Part shown: positions 40,254-49,655 of the stretch, piece by piece
Numbering within the stretch: the stretch's first letter is position 1
How the letters are laid out: every line of letters starts with the position of its first letter
Origin: AP-15 sp035252905
Lineage (GTDB): Bacteria > Pseudomonadota > Alphaproteobacteria > ATCC43930 > CGMCC-115725
Assembly (NCBI GenBank): GCA_035252905.1
Contig: DATFCQ010000332.1
Coordinates: 106,213 to 170,212 of the forward strand
DNA: 64,000 nucleotides
Reading direction: 5' to 3'
Position numbers and translations under genes: made by a program
The notes under the pieces: model-generated
Told to the model about the DNA's origin: nothing
Seen by the model: only the letters and a program-made list of their open reading frames with translations
Database searches by the model: none

Positions 40254-40924
40254 GAGAACGCCTCGACAAACAGGCCGGTCGGGTTTTGCAGGATTTCGGA
40301 GTCGGTCGTCGGAGGATTGACGCTCACCGTGATCGTCGCCTCCCAATTCCGGCTGCTTTCCAAGGTCCCGCCGCGTGTGCGCGTCTCTTCGCGCCATTCG
40401 ACGCGCCAGGTCCTGACCGAGATCGGCAGCACCGACTCGATCGCGATGCCGACCATGTCGTCGACCGCGCGCTTGAACGGGTTGTGGCCGGCAAACCAGT
40501 CGTTGAGCTGCTGCGCGGCAGCGCCCTGGCGGTCGGCCATCGCATAGGCCTCGGCGATGAAGTGCTTTTCCGCTGCCGCATCGGTCGAGACTGTGCGGAT
40601 GTCCCAAATCCAGCGGGCGAGCTGCGCGCGCACGATGCGGGGATCGATCGGGGCGGCGACATCGGCGCGCCGGATTGCGATCGCGTCGCCGAGACGATCG
40701 GTCTCGACGATGTAGGGGACAATCTTTGATTGGGCCCCGATCCAGGCGACGCCGCCCACCGCGACCAGCGCGACCGCGATGCAGCCGAAGGCAGTCCATT
40801 TCCAGGCGCGCGCCTGTTGGATATGGAGCCCCCACACCTCCGAGAACTCGCGCCGCGCCGCATGGTGCACCGGCGAGACCGCAGCGTCGGGTGGGAGGCG
40901 CCGGGCGAAGGTAGGCGCCCTCAT
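40235..40924 (-). CDS. trbF: TrbF/VirB8-type assembly factor
   Basis: A 229-residue protein with one membrane segment (FGCIAVALVAVGGVAWIGAQ) and a periplasmic VirB8-like domain (YIVETDRLGDAIAIRRADVA, WRVEWREETRTRGGTLE). It recruits other channel proteins. It overlaps trbG by 19 bases and the upstream small gene by four. Confidence 0.9.
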   Translation of the reverse strand: MRAPTFARRLPPDAAVSPVHHAARREFSEVWGLHIQQARAWKWTAFGCIAVALVAVGGVAWIGAQSKIVPYIVETDRLGDAIAIRRADVAAPIDPRIVRAQLARWIWDIRTVSTDAAAEKHFIAEAYAMADRQGAAAQQLNDWFAGHNPFKRAVDDMVGIAIESVLPISVRTWRVEWREETRTRGGTLESSRNWEATITVSVNPPTTDSEILQNPTGLFVEAFSWSARP

Positions 40925-41061
40925 CGCGCTGCCCCCAGCCGACGAGTGCGTCGGCGCTTGAAGGCGAAGTAGAGCAGGGCCAACGGGAAGATGATGACAA
41001 AGCCCACGACCCCGCAGACGATGATCTCGATGAGGGCAATGACCAGTGCGAGCGCGAACAT
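40921..41061 (-). CDS. Small membrane protein between trbL and trbF
   Basis: A 46-residue protein, MFALALVIALIEIIVCGVVG onward, with a single long hydrophobic segment and a basic RRRTRRLGAAR tail. It is joined by TGATG to trbL and by ATGA to trbF, so it is clearly translated with them. Its place matches VirB7, but it lacks a proper lipobox (IIVC instead of LxGC), so it is not a typical lipoprotein. It may be an entry-exclusion or stabilising peptide. Confidence 0.7.
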   Translation of the reverse strand: MFALALVIALIEIIVCGVVGFVIIFPLALLYFAFKRRRTRRLGAAR

Positions 41062-42284
41062 CAGTCCCCCTGCGGCTTGCTGCCGCTTGGATTCGGCCGC
41101 TTGCGCTCGGCCTGGATCACCCGGCGTTGATGGGAGAGATCCATCGCCATGCGCATCGCCGCGCCGCGACCGCCGATCCGGCCGCCGAGCCGGTTACCAA
41201 GGTTGGTGAGACCGGCCCGCGCGACCCCGCCGGCCGCATATCCGACCGCCGCCACGGCGCGGTGCGCTCGGCCGGATGGTGCCGTGCCTTCCTCGTCGCG
41301 CCTCGCCAGCTGCTCGACCCCGTAGCGTGCAGCGGTCGTTGCCAGAGCTCCGCTGCCGGCCAAGCCGATGACCGGAGCTGCCGCAACCGTTGCCGCTGCC
41401 GCCACGGCCTCGGCCACGTGGCGGTGATGCGCCATTGAGATCGGGCTACCGGTGATGATGCGCTGCATCAGGTCGGGGACCACTTTGGACAGCGCTCCGA
41501 GAGCTATGGCGCAGCCGACAATCGTGAACATCCCTTGCACGGTGATTTGGGCCGCGCCGGCCGTCCACTGTTGGAGCATCTGATTGCCAGTGCCGACGAT
41601 CATCGCTATCGCGAACAGCTTGATGCCAGCGGCAAAGCAGTATTTGAGAAGGCTGATCGCGATCTCGCGCGAGAAGCGGTTGCCGCCGAAGGCGAGAAGC
41701 AGCGAGGCGGCGCCGATCACGAAATAAGCCTCGCACAGCGCTGCGACCGTCCACACCGCACACAGGACAAAGGCGACCACGATGACGAGATCGCAGATCA
41801 TCAGCGCAACGAGAGTGGCTGGGTTCCACGTCGCCGAAAGCTGCTGCCAGGCCAGGGAGGCGATATTAATGCCGGCCGCGAAAATGGCGCTCGGTGTGAT
41901 CGCGGGCGCTCCTGCGGCTGTAGCCGCCTGCCGGAGGCTGCTGACGATGTCCTGCGCCAATGTCTGACTGTTCTGCAGGAGCCAGAAAAACAGGCCGATG
42001 GTCAGCATCTGGCGGACCAGTTCGGCCAGGATCTCGGAAAAGTCCGGCTTCTGGACTGCGAGCAGGATCATCGCGAGGGCGAATTCGATCAGCGCCAGAG
42101 CCGCGAACAGATCGAGGGCAACGTTGTATAGGCCGCTCTGCCAGCTTTGTGTCGCCGTCTGGAACTGCGTCGTGATCGTGTCGAGGACATTCCCCTGCGG
42201 CACATTGGCAAAGGCCGGCCCAGCCGTGGCCAGGACCAGGACGGCAGCGGTTGCTGCGAGAACCGCTAGGCGCGTGTGGGTCAT
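41061..42284 (-). CDS. trbL: TrbL/VirB6-type polytopic channel protein
   Basis: A 407-residue protein with a signal-like N-terminus (LAVLAATAAVLVLATAGPAF), five or more membrane segments (LFAALALIEFALAMILLAV; LVALMICDLVIVVAFVLCAV) and a basic, glycine-rich C-terminus. It forms the inner-membrane gate for DNA. The ATG at 42284 is preferred over a TTG two codons upstream. Confidence 0.9.
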   Translation of the reverse strand: MTHTRLAVLAATAAVLVLATAGPAFANVPQGNVLDTITTQFQTATQSWQSGLYNVALDLFAALALIEFALAMILLAVQKPDFSEILAELVRQMLTIGLFFWLLQNSQTLAQDIVSSLRQAATAAGAPAITPSAIFAAGINIASLAWQQLSATWNPATLVALMICDLVIVVAFVLCAVWTVAALCEAYFVIGAASLLLAFGGNRFSREIAISLLKYCFAAGIKLFAIAMIVGTGNQMLQQWTAGAAQITVQGMFTIVGCAIALGALSKVVPDLMQRIITGSPISMAHHRHVAEAVAAAATVAAAPVIGLAGSGALATTAARYGVEQLARRDEEGTAPSGRAHRAVAAVGYAAGGVARAGLTNLGNRLGGRIGGRGAAMRMAMDLSHQRRVIQAERKRPNPSGSKPQGD

Positions 42285-42286
42285 CG

Positions 42287-43033
42287 TCAAAAACTCTTGT
42301 AGCCCGTTGTGGGATAGGGCGTGAATGTCGAGAACGCGCGCATTGCGGCATCCTCCATTGCCCGGCGGTCGGCCTCGGCGGCGGCGATGTTGCCGGTGGC
42401 AGTGACGGCGGTGACCATCGTGCCCTGCAGGCTGATCAGCTGCTGCCCGGTGGTCGCGGCTATCGACCCGGCCGCCTGGATCGCGGCTTTCTGGCCGGCG
42501 GCGCTCTGTAACTGGTTCTGTAGGGCGGCGATCAGCGCCGCGTTGCTGTTGAGTTGGGCCGGCTGCAGGTTCAGCACGCGGCCGAGGGCGGAGAGGGAAT
42601 TTCCGATCGCCTGCTGCTCCGCCAGGATCTGCTGCGGCGCGTTGGTGAGGTTCGCGAACCGGTAGCCGTTCGCGGATTGCAGGTTGGCTATCATTGTGCC
42701 CGTACTACCGGACAGCAGCGAGGCCGTGTTCGCGATGCTGGCGATCCGCTGAATGTCCGATTGCGCGGACTGCCAGATGTTGGTCGGCAGCGAGGCAATC
42801 GAGGTCAGCATCGTCTGGTAGGTGTTGATCTCCGTCTGCAGCTGGTTAAGCGCTGTCGTAAGCTGCTGCGCGCGTTGAAAGGCGTCCTGCAGCTGCTGGA
42901 AGATCGTCGCGCAGTTCACGCACTGAACGGCCATCTGGCTATTGGCAGGCCGCAGCAATCCGGCCGCCAACGTCGCAGCAATCCCGGCCGCGACGAGAGC
43001 GCGCCGACCATGGCGATTGCGATATGCGATCAT
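42287..43033 (-). CDS. trbJ: TrbJ/VirB5-type minor pilus protein
   Basis: A 248-residue periplasmic protein: signal peptide (RALVAAGIAATLAAGLL), a CVNC pair near residue 40 and long helices rich in glutamine and alanine (FQRAQQLTTALNQLQTEINT), as usual for TrbJ. It overlaps trbE by four bases. Likely at the pilus tip or base. Confidence 0.88.
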   Translation of the reverse strand: MIAYRNRHGRRALVAAGIAATLAAGLLRPANSQMAVQCVNCATIFQQLQDAFQRAQQLTTALNQLQTEINTYQTMLTSIASLPTNIWQSAQSDIQRIASIANTASLLSGSTGTMIANLQSANGYRFANLTNAPQQILAEQQAIGNSLSALGRVLNLQPAQLNSNAALIAALQNQLQSAAGQKAAIQAAGSIAATTGQQLISLQGTMVTAVTATGNIAAAEADRRAMEDAAMRAFSTFTPYPTTGYKSF

Positions 43034-45498
43034 TCCGCCGCCTCCCGGAGAGGGTCGTGAAATTCGATGCCGCGCTCCTCGAGCCACGCAAAAGGCCACC
43101 GTTCGCCCTCCCGCCGGGCGAGCTCGTCGAGATGCGCGATCGTCTCCTTGTCGGAGACGCCGGCAAAGCTGAGGGCGATGGGCCCAAGACCGAGATCGAA
43201 CAGGCGCCGGCCTTCCGGCGACCACAGGTAATAGTGCCGCTTCGGCATGGCGGACTTGACGATCGCGATTTCTGTGTCGTTGAGCCCCAGCGCCGCATAG
43301 AAATCGCGCGGCCCGGGGTGCTCCTCGGTGCCGGTCACCTCGGCCTCTGCATTGGGCAGGAAAATCCGGGTCGGGCAGCTCTCGATCAGCACGTCGAGAA
43401 TACCGGAGCGCGAGGCATCCGAAAGGCTCTGCGTTGCCAGGATGACGGCGCAATTGGCCTTGCGCATGCCCTTGAGCCACTCGCGGATCTTGGCGCGGAA
43501 CACGGGGTGGCCGAGCATCAGCCAGGCCTCGTCGAGGATCAGGTATGCGGACTGGCCGTGAAGGCTGCGCTCAAAGCGCCGGAACAGGTACAGGAGCACC
43601 GGCACTGCGGCCTGCTCCTTGAGCGCCATCAGCTCCTCGATCTCGAATACCGCGAGATGCGCTTCGGCAAGACCGTCCGCCTCGGCGTCGAGCAGATGGC
43701 CCATCGCGCCCTCGAGGCTGTAATAGCGCAACGCGGAGCGGATCCCTTCGTCTTGCACGCAAGCGATGAAATGCGTCAGGGTCCGGTCGTTGGCCTCGCG
43801 CAGCAGCAGCATGGCGCGGTGAATGGCGTCGCGCTCGCCCGGTGCCGGCGGCCGGCGCTGCTGCAGCTCGAAACAGGTCGCGATCCAGTCCTCGGCCCAG
43901 GCGAGATCGGCCTCGCTTTCGAGGGTGCCGAGCGGGCAGAAAGCCGGGCTGCCGTCCCCCGCCACGTCATAATGGCTTCCGCCACATGCACGCGCGGCAG
44001 CCCGGAGGCTCCTCCCTTTGTCGAAACAGCAGATCGTCGCGCCCTCGTAGCGCAGGGCCTGCAGCACCACGACCGCAAGCAGGGTCGATTTCCCGGCGCC
44101 GGTGGGGCCGAAGATGAGCGTGTGGCCCACATCTCCCGAATGCAGGCTAATCCGGAACGGCGTCGCCCCGGTCGTCGCCGCATAGAGCAGCGGCGGCGAG
44201 CCGGCAGGGTACATCGGATTGGGATGCGTCTCGTCGCCGGTCCACACGCTCGACAGCGGCAGGAGGTCGGACAGATTACCAGTGTGGATCGGGGTGCGGC
44301 GCACGTTCGGTAGCGGGTGGCCGGGCAGCGTGCCGAGCCATGCCGCCATCGTGTTGATCGTCTCGATCCGTGCGGCAAAACCCTGGCGCAGGATCTCGCG
44401 CCGTACCAGCCGCGCGTTCTCGAGGAGGACGTCGCGGTCCTCGTCCATCAGGACGACGACCGAGGTGTAATAACCGAAGGTGACCAGCGCCGAGTTTGCG
44501 TCGGCGATTGCGCTCTCGGCCTGCCGGGTCATCAGCAGGGCGTCCTCATCGACGACCCCGCCCTGCGTCTTGAACAGCTGGCTCCAGAAGCCGCGGACCC
44601 GCTGCTTCCACTTCCGCCGGTAACGGTGCAGGTCGGCCAGCACCTCGTGCTGGTCGAGGCCAATGAACCGGGTCGACCAGCGATAGCAGATCGCCAGGTG
44701 ATCGAGGGCGTCGAGGATGCCGGGATAGCTCTCGCTCGGGAACCCCTCGATCGCAACACAGGCGATGAAGCGCTCCCCGATTCGCGGGGTGTCGCCCGGC
44801 CACAGCTCAACGCCGCCGAGAACGGTGTCGAGATAGGCGCCGTGATCGGGAAGCAGGAGGCTCACGCTCTCACCGGTCAGCGCGAAGTGCAGAAAGTTGA
44901 CCAACTCGTCGCTCAGATGCTCGCGGCCGGTGGGGTCGGTGATCGTAAAGCCGCGCATGCGCTGCAGCGTGACCGCATCACCTATCGCATCCTCGAGGGT
45001 GGCGAGGTCCTTCTCGAACTGTTCGAGGATGCGGGCGGCCGGGCTCTGCCGCGCCTCCGGATCATCGTCATAGATCAGGTCCTCGATCCGGCTGTGGCGG
45101 CGCAGCGGCGGCGTGAACTGCACGATCAGCGCGTACTCGCTCTCGAAATGCTGTCCCTCGCTCTCGAATTGCCGCCGGCGCTCGGCATCGACGAGGCTCG
45201 AGACGGGATCGGGAAAGTGCGAGGCTTCAGGCGGCGGGTAGAAGGCGGCAGGCAGGCGCACCGCCTCCACCCAGATCGCCCAGCCGCTGCCGAGCCGCGC
45301 GAGCGCCGCGTTGATGCGGGAAGAGAGCGCGTTGCGCTCGTCATCGGTCGAGGAGGCAATGTCCGGCCCGAGGAAGAACCAGGCGGCGATCACCGATCCG
45401 TCCTTGCCGATGATCACGCCATCGGCGATCAGCGCCGCCCAGTTGAGAAGATCGGCGAGGCCCGGCGCGGTGCTGCGGAAGAGCTTGAGCGGCAGCAT
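43030..45498 (-). CDS. trbE: TrbE/VirB4-type ATPase
   Basis: An 822-residue channel ATPase. It has a CagE/TrbE N-terminal region, then Walker A FGPTGAGKSTLLA near residue 464 and Walker B LILDEAWLMLG near 658, followed by ILATQSLSDASRSGI. It powers pilus biogenesis. The start at 45498 overlaps the trbD stop (TGATG). Confidence 0.94.
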   Translation of the reverse strand: MLPLKLFRSTAPGLADLLNWAALIADGVIIGKDGSVIAAWFFLGPDIASSTDDERNALSSRINAALARLGSGWAIWVEAVRLPAAFYPPPEASHFPDPVSSLVDAERRRQFESEGQHFESEYALIVQFTPPLRRHSRIEDLIYDDDPEARQSPAARILEQFEKDLATLEDAIGDAVTLQRMRGFTITDPTGREHLSDELVNFLHFALTGESVSLLLPDHGAYLDTVLGGVELWPGDTPRIGERFIACVAIEGFPSESYPGILDALDHLAICYRWSTRFIGLDQHEVLADLHRYRRKWKQRVRGFWSQLFKTQGGVVDEDALLMTRQAESAIADANSALVTFGYYTSVVVLMDEDRDVLLENARLVRREILRQGFAARIETINTMAAWLGTLPGHPLPNVRRTPIHTGNLSDLLPLSSVWTGDETHPNPMYPAGSPPLLYAATTGATPFRISLHSGDVGHTLIFGPTGAGKSTLLAVVVLQALRYEGATICCFDKGRSLRAAARACGGSHYDVAGDGSPAFCPLGTLESEADLAWAEDWIATCFELQQRRPPAPGERDAIHRAMLLLREANDRTLTHFIACVQDEGIRSALRYYSLEGAMGHLLDAEADGLAEAHLAVFEIEELMALKEQAAVPVLLYLFRRFERSLHGQSAYLILDEAWLMLGHPVFRAKIREWLKGMRKANCAVILATQSLSDASRSGILDVLIESCPTRIFLPNAEAEVTGTEEHPGPRDFYAALGLNDTEIAIVKSAMPKRHYYLWSPEGRRLFDLGLGPIALSFAGVSDKETIAHLDELARREGERWPFAWLEERGIEFHDPLREAAE

Positions 45499-45815
45499 CA
45501 GTGCACTACCGGGTTCTCGCGCGGCCGCCGCGGCGCCACCCGGTACGGCGTCGACCGCCACGGGTAATAGCCGCGGAAATGCCGCTGGGCGAGATAGACC
45601 TTCGAGAGCTGCGGGTCCTTCTTCGCCATCCACCGCAGGGCCGGGAGACCCAGGGCCCACAGCCCGCCGGCGACGGTGAAGGCGAGCGGATTCAGGCCGT
45701 TGACCGCAAGGCCGACCGAGACGACGGCGAGCATCAGCACAAGCTCGCGTTCTCCGCCCCACAGGAGCTGCGGCCGGTGCAGCACGCGATGGAAGGGCAG
45801 CCGGCGCAGCGCCAT
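45498..45815 (-). CDS. trbD: TrbD/VirB3-type protein
   Basis: A 105-residue inner-membrane protein with the VirB3 pattern: RRLPFHRVLHRPQLLWGGER, then LVLMLAVVSVGLAVN and further hydrophobic segments. It works with the TrbE ATPase encoded next to it. Confidence 0.9.
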   Translation of the reverse strand: MALRRLPFHRVLHRPQLLWGGERELVLMLAVVSVGLAVNGLNPLAFTVAGGLWALGLPALRWMAKKDPQLSKVYLAQRHFRGYYPWRSTPYRVAPRRPRENPVVH

Positions 45816-46141
45816 CAGAGGAGCGCGCCCGCGATGCCGAGCGCCGAAAAGATGTTGTTGGAGCCGACGAGCACCGCGACGAGCAGCACCACGTAGCACA
45901 GGCTGCGGAAGAAGTGGTTGAGCTCGCCGCCAAAGATCAGCACCGCGAAGATGGCAACGATGCCGATGAAGCTGATGCTCGTTGCCGTCGCCCCGGTCAG
46001 ATCGGTGCGCAACGTCTGCAGCGGCGTATCCCACGGCATTGTGCCGCCGCCGGTTGCAGCAGCGAGCGCCACGGCCGGGCGCAGCGCGAGCACCGCTATG
46101 GGTGCCAGCATCGGAAGCGAAGAAATTCCCCTGCGTGTCAT
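45815..46141 (-). CDS. trbC: TrbC/VirB2-type pilin
   Basis: A 108-residue prepilin. A long signal segment (LAPIAVLALRPAVALAAATG) is followed by two membrane helices (ISFIGIVAIFAVLIFGGELN; YVVLLVAVLVGSNNIFSALG), the usual VirB2 layout. Presumed substrate of TraF. It overlaps trbB by four bases and trbD by one. Confidence 0.9.
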   Translation of the reverse strand: MTRRGISSLPMLAPIAVLALRPAVALAAATGGGTMPWDTPLQTLRTDLTGATATSISFIGIVAIFAVLIFGGELNHFFRSLCYVVLLVAVLVGSNNIFSALGIAGALL

Positions 46142-47118
46142 GCGATTTCCCCCATCGGCTCAAACTGGTAGTCGCCGCCTTTCAGCCCCGTGACGGCGAC
46201 GACTTCCTCGATCCGCCGGCCGGGGCTGCCGGCGGTTTTGGTGATCGAGACGATGACGTTGACGGCTTCGGCGATCAGTTCGCGCATCGGGTTCTCGGTG
46301 CGCTCGAGGATCAGCAATTCGAGCCGCCGCAGCCCGGCGCGGGCATGGTTCGCATGGATCGTCGAGACCCCGCCCGGATGGCCGGTGTTCCAGGCCTTCA
46401 GCAGGTCGAGTGCCTCCCCTCCCCGTGTCTCCCCTACGATGATGCGGTCGGGCCTGAGGCGCATCGTGGCGCGCAAGAGGCGCTGCATCGAGATCGTGTC
46501 GGTCGCTCGTATCGCCACCGCGTTGGGTGCCGCGCATTGCAGTTCGGCGGTGTCCTCGACGATCACCAGGCGGTCATCGGGAGAGGCCTCGACCACGGAT
46601 GCGAGGAGCGCGTTTAAGAGCGTCGTCTTGCCCGATGCCGTGCCGCCGGTGACGAGGATGTTTTGCCGCTCGGCGATCGCCCTCTCGATGGCCCGGCGCT
46701 GCACTGCCGTCATGATCCTGGTCGCCTCGTAATCAGCGAGACTGAAGACGGCTGACGCTCGGCGACGGATCGCGAACACGGGCGCTGCGACGACGGGAGG
46801 GATCAGGCCTTCGAAGCGGGATCCGTCGAGCGGCAGCTCGCATTCGAGGATCGGGTTCTCGCGGGTGACGGTTGTGCGGGAGGTGCTGGCGATGGTCGCG
46901 ATGAGCGCCTCGGCCGTCTCGGGACGCATCGTTCCGACCGATTGCATCGGCTGACCGAATCGGTCGACCCACACCTGGCCATCGGGATTGAGCGCAATCT
47001 CGATAACGTCCGGCTCATCGAGCAGCCCGCAGAAGGTACCGAGCTGACGCCGTATGGCCTCAGCAAGTCGGCGGGCCTGCTCCTCGCGCGTTGAAAACTT
47101 GAGAACTTCCTCTACCAT
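46138..47118 (-). CDS. trbB: TrbB/VirB11-type ATPase
   Basis: A 326-residue hexameric traffic ATPase: NPDGQVWVDRFGQPM, Walker A TGGTASGKTTLLNALL near residue 160, Asp box VIVEDTAELQC and RIIVGETRGGEALDLL plus HPGGVSTIHANHA. The ATG at 47118 is chosen; the open frame extends to a TTG at 47202 but through the spacer after the HTH gene. Confidence 0.93.
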   Translation of the reverse strand: MVEEVLKFSTREEQARRLAEAIRRQLGTFCGLLDEPDVIEIALNPDGQVWVDRFGQPMQSVGTMRPETAEALIATIASTSRTTVTRENPILECELPLDGSRFEGLIPPVVAAPVFAIRRRASAVFSLADYEATRIMTAVQRRAIERAIAERQNILVTGGTASGKTTLLNALLASVVEASPDDRLVIVEDTAELQCAAPNAVAIRATDTISMQRLLRATMRLRPDRIIVGETRGGEALDLLKAWNTGHPGGVSTIHANHARAGLRRLELLILERTENPMRELIAEAVNVIVSITKTAGSPGRRIEEVVAVTGLKGGDYQFEPMGEIA

Positions 47119-47198
47119 GACCCCCACGGCAACCCAGGTGGCTACAACATTTTGTTGTAAGAGTGCGCAACCGGCAAGGTCGCTGTCAAGCGGGCTTA

Positions 47199-47465
47199 TC
47201 AATTCCGAGGCTGGCCGCGGGTCGGCCGGGTTACGATATCAAGCTCGAGACCGAGCGCTCGCATGATCTGTGTCATGCTCTCGATCGGAAGGCGGCGGTG
47301 TCCGGACTCGATAAGGCTGATATACTGCTGCGATCGACCCAGACGCTTCGCTAATTGCGCTTGGCTCAATCCTGCCTTGATCCGAGCCGCCCGCAGGGCC
47401 TCTCCGAATTTAATCCGTAACCTTAAAACCTCAGGATCATCATCTTCGCCCGAATGTGCCCCCAC
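47199..47465 (-). CDS. XRE-type HTH regulator of the transfer operon
   Basis: An 88-residue protein from a GTG at 47465. It has a clear XRE helix-turn-helix: FGEALRAARIKAGLSQAQLA, KRLGRSQQYISLIESGHRRL. It precedes trbB by 80 bases in the same direction, so it probably controls the trb operon and is co-transcribed with it. Upstream AT-rich DNA at 47490-47530 may be its promoter. Confidence 0.8.
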   Translation of the reverse strand: MGAHSGEDDDPEVLRLRIKFGEALRAARIKAGLSQAQLAKRLGRSQQYISLIESGHRRLPIESMTQIMRALGLELDIVTRPTRGQPRN

Positions 47466-47733
47466 TGTCCACAGCCTGCGGTTTTACACCTTCGATAGAT
47501 ATTACCGCGTTTATAACAGATGTAATAGATCAGCAACGTTTTTGCTGCGGTGGGGCTGTGGGTGTGGCTGGGGGACCTTGGTCTCGGGTCGGTGACCAGG
47601 AGAGTGGATTCGGATGGCTGTATGCTGTGGGGCTATAGCTCGTCCTAGCCTCTTGCGAGTCGCTCTGCTAGCCCAAGGCGGCTGCTGTGTGATCGTAGAC
47701 CCTCTCTATGCTCGGTCGGGATTTTGGGAACGC

Positions 47734-47742
47734 TTATCCACA
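47734..47742 (+). promoter_or_regulatory. DnaA box
   Basis: TTATCCACA, an exact consensus DnaA box, about 100 bases from the first iteron and beside an AT-rich stretch. Confidence 0.7.
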
Positions 47743-47844
47743 GGTCGGTCCGGAAGTTAAGATTGTTAGAATATATTGTTAAAGAGTTAAGGCCGCTTGC
47801 TAGCGCGGATCTCGATTTCTATTCAAAGGCTTGTTGGTTCGCCG

Positions 47845-47971
47845 TGTTCCTAATATACCGACATTTTGTTCCTGTTGTCCCGAACAAATGTTCCTGATGT
47901 CCCGATATTTTGTTCCCATTGTCCCAACAAGCGTTCCCGATGTCCCGATAGGCGTTCCTAATGTCCCGATA
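47845..47971 (+). repeat. Six iterons in a 21-22-bp register
   Basis: Units of the form YGTTCCYRATGTCCCGATA start at 47845, 47867, 47889, 47911, 47932 and 47953. The 21-22-base spacing puts all sites on one face of the helix. A seventh, inverted copy (CGGGACATTGGGAACG) lies at 48061-48076, next to the repA 3' end. Presumed RepA binding sites for initiation and copy control. Confidence 0.85.
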
Positions 47972-48100
47972 TAAGGAGCGCAACCGCCGTCGTGATCATC
48001 CGAAAACGACCGAAATCACAAGGCTGGGCCACGCTGGGGATCAGAGAAAACTGCCTAGCTCGGGACATTGGGAACGCTGCAATCGGCGGCTGCCATGGCT

Positions 48101-49189
48101 TCACGCACGATGGCGGGCGTAAAGGTGGCGGGCGAAGCCGTAGAAGCCTCTCTGGTAGTCCTTAGGGGCGCGCCTGGCATCGTCGGCCAGCCAGGCATCG
48201 TATTCGCCCTTGATGGCATAGACATCAAGGCCAGGAAAATCGCGGCGAATCATGCTGATGGTCTGTTCGGATAAGGGCGGCGAGAGATTCAGAGGTTCGC
48301 GAGAGGCGCTCGTACTCCCCCCTACCCTGTCCTTGTGTTTCATCGGCTCTGCGGCCTGGTCCTGGCTCTTGCGAATCATGCGGACGCTAGGCTCGCCGCG
48401 CCCGGCTTCGAGCTGAAGCTGGAAGCCGGGAATGTCGTTGCGCTCAACGATGGCCAGCATCTCGAACTTGAAGCGGCGATAGGTGCCTTCTGCGCCTGAT
48501 TTTTCGAACAGGGTCGGCAATGGAATGGCAAAGCCTTCCGGACCGGCCGCGCCGGCATGCTTTCGGGCGACGCGGTAAAGCCAGCGCTCGCGCCCGCCTG
48601 AAATGGAGAAATATATTGGATCGATGGAAAGTAATCCGCCATCCATCAAGATTCCTTCATAGAACCAGTCGGAAACAGTCAGACTCATCCCTAGGCTCTT
48701 GCCGGTCTTTTCGTCGATCACGTCTGACCAGCTCTCGATCCAGCTGAATTGACGCTCCTTCTTACGGCCTTTCGGGCGGATATTGGTCCGGATGGTGGTC
48801 GCCTGCAGCCGACCGAGCGCATCGCGCAAAAGCTGGTAGTCGCGGCCACCGATGTCGCGTCCGATAGTTTTGAGCAGGTCATAGGCTTGGAAATGCAGGG
48901 TCCGCGGGAGGTCGTTGCAGCCGCTATTGCGCATGTTGTTCAGGGTGGATGACGCGAAGATCAGGATGTCGGCGTCCCAAATCGTTGCCATGCCGAATTG
49001 CGGTGTGGCGAATACCTTGACGTAAATCGTGCCGTCAGGACTGGTGTATTCGATCGGCTTCAAGCGCTTGCGCTTGGCCAAGCTGAAAAATGGCCGCTCC
49101 ATGGTTTCCCGCGTGTCACGCAGCGGGAGGTCAGCGATGTAGGGGACGAACAGATCGAACTGCGGCTCCGGGTTGCGCTTCGTGGTCAT
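48101..49189 (-). CDS. repA: Replication initiator RepA (PF10134 type)
   Basis: A 362-residue initiator. The N-terminal two thirds (QFDLFVPYIADLPLRDTRET, YVKVFATPQFGMATIWDADI, FSWIESWSDVIDEKTGKSLG, LLSIDPIYFSISGGRERWLY) match the RPA-type plasmid initiators common in alphaproteobacteria. The C-terminus contains a helical module ISMIRRDFPGLDVYAIKGEY. GGAGCAGCC precedes the ATG. Iterons lie just past its 3' end. It should set the replicon's incompatibility. Confidence 0.88.
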   Translation of the reverse strand: MTTKRNPEPQFDLFVPYIADLPLRDTRETMERPFFSLAKRKRLKPIEYTSPDGTIYVKVFATPQFGMATIWDADILIFASSTLNNMRNSGCNDLPRTLHFQAYDLLKTIGRDIGGRDYQLLRDALGRLQATTIRTNIRPKGRKKERQFSWIESWSDVIDEKTGKSLGMSLTVSDWFYEGILMDGGLLSIDPIYFSISGGRERWLYRVARKHAGAAGPEGFAIPLPTLFEKSGAEGTYRRFKFEMLAIVERNDIPGFQLQLEAGRGEPSVRMIRKSQDQAAEPMKHKDRVGGSTSASREPLNLSPPLSEQTISMIRRDFPGLDVYAIKGEYDAWLADDARRAPKDYQRGFYGFARHLYARHRA

Positions 49190-49286
49190 GGCTGCTCCGG
49201 CCCCTTGCTCTGCCCCACGCCGACCATATCGATCAGGTTGTCGTTCGCCGGTCTGAGCGCTGAGATGCCGAGAAGGGTATGGTCGA

Positions 49287-49655
49287 TCATCTCCCCTCCT
49301 CCTTCATTTCGCGCTCAAGGGCCTGCAAGGCGCGCTCGACGATCTCGCCAAGCGTGACCCGATGCATGATTTCCCCGGTCTCATACCTGGCGTGCTCGGC
49401 CGCAACGATTTCATGGAACCGGTCATGTGCGCGCTGCGTAATCCGGGCGTTCAGGAGCACTGTGCGACCTGTCTTTGGGTGTCGTTTGGCCTTCGTGGGA
49501 GTCGGAACGGGCGCGCGGCTCGGAAATCCGCTTTCATCCGCAATCCGGCGCACGGTTTCGGGCGGCACAGTGGCAGGCGACTGACTAGTCTTTGGCCTGA
49601 AGGAAGTGAGATCGACCTCAGAGTCGAAAATGCTCGGCCTGGATCCGGACATCAT
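49287..49655 (-). CDS. Small ribbon-helix-helix partition partner (ParG-like)
   Basis: A 122-residue protein with a disordered N-terminus (PKTSQSPATVPPETVRRIAD) and a C-terminal RTVLLNARITQRAHDRFHEI plus VTLGEIVERALQALEREMK, a ribbon-helix-helix pattern. It overlaps parA by four bases and follows it, the usual order of type Ib partition loci, so it is the probable centromere-binding partner of ParA. Confidence 0.65.
   Translation of the reverse strand: MMSGSRPSIFDSEVDLTSFRPKTSQSPATVPPETVRRIADESGFPSRAPVPTPTKAKRHPKTGRTVLLNARITQRAHDRFHEIVAAEHARYETGEIMHRVTLGEIVERALQALEREMKEEGR

Larger units (their letters stand above)
47466..48100. other. Plasmid origin region (oriV)
   Basis: Between the HTH gene and repA. 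It contains a perfect DnaA box TTATCCACA (47734-47742), an AT-rich stretch (47756-47795), six direct iterons at 47845-47971 and one inverted iteron at 48061-48076. It lies at the 3' side of repA. The combination of DnaA box, AT-rich unwinding stretch and iterons is the standard layout of an iteron-controlled origin; initiation here is inferred. Confidence 0.75.

Noticed and set aside
47845..47971. Regularly spaced repeats considered as a CRISPR array
   Set aside because: Spacing of 21-22 bases leaves no room for spacers, and they lie beside repA with a DnaA box; they are iterons.
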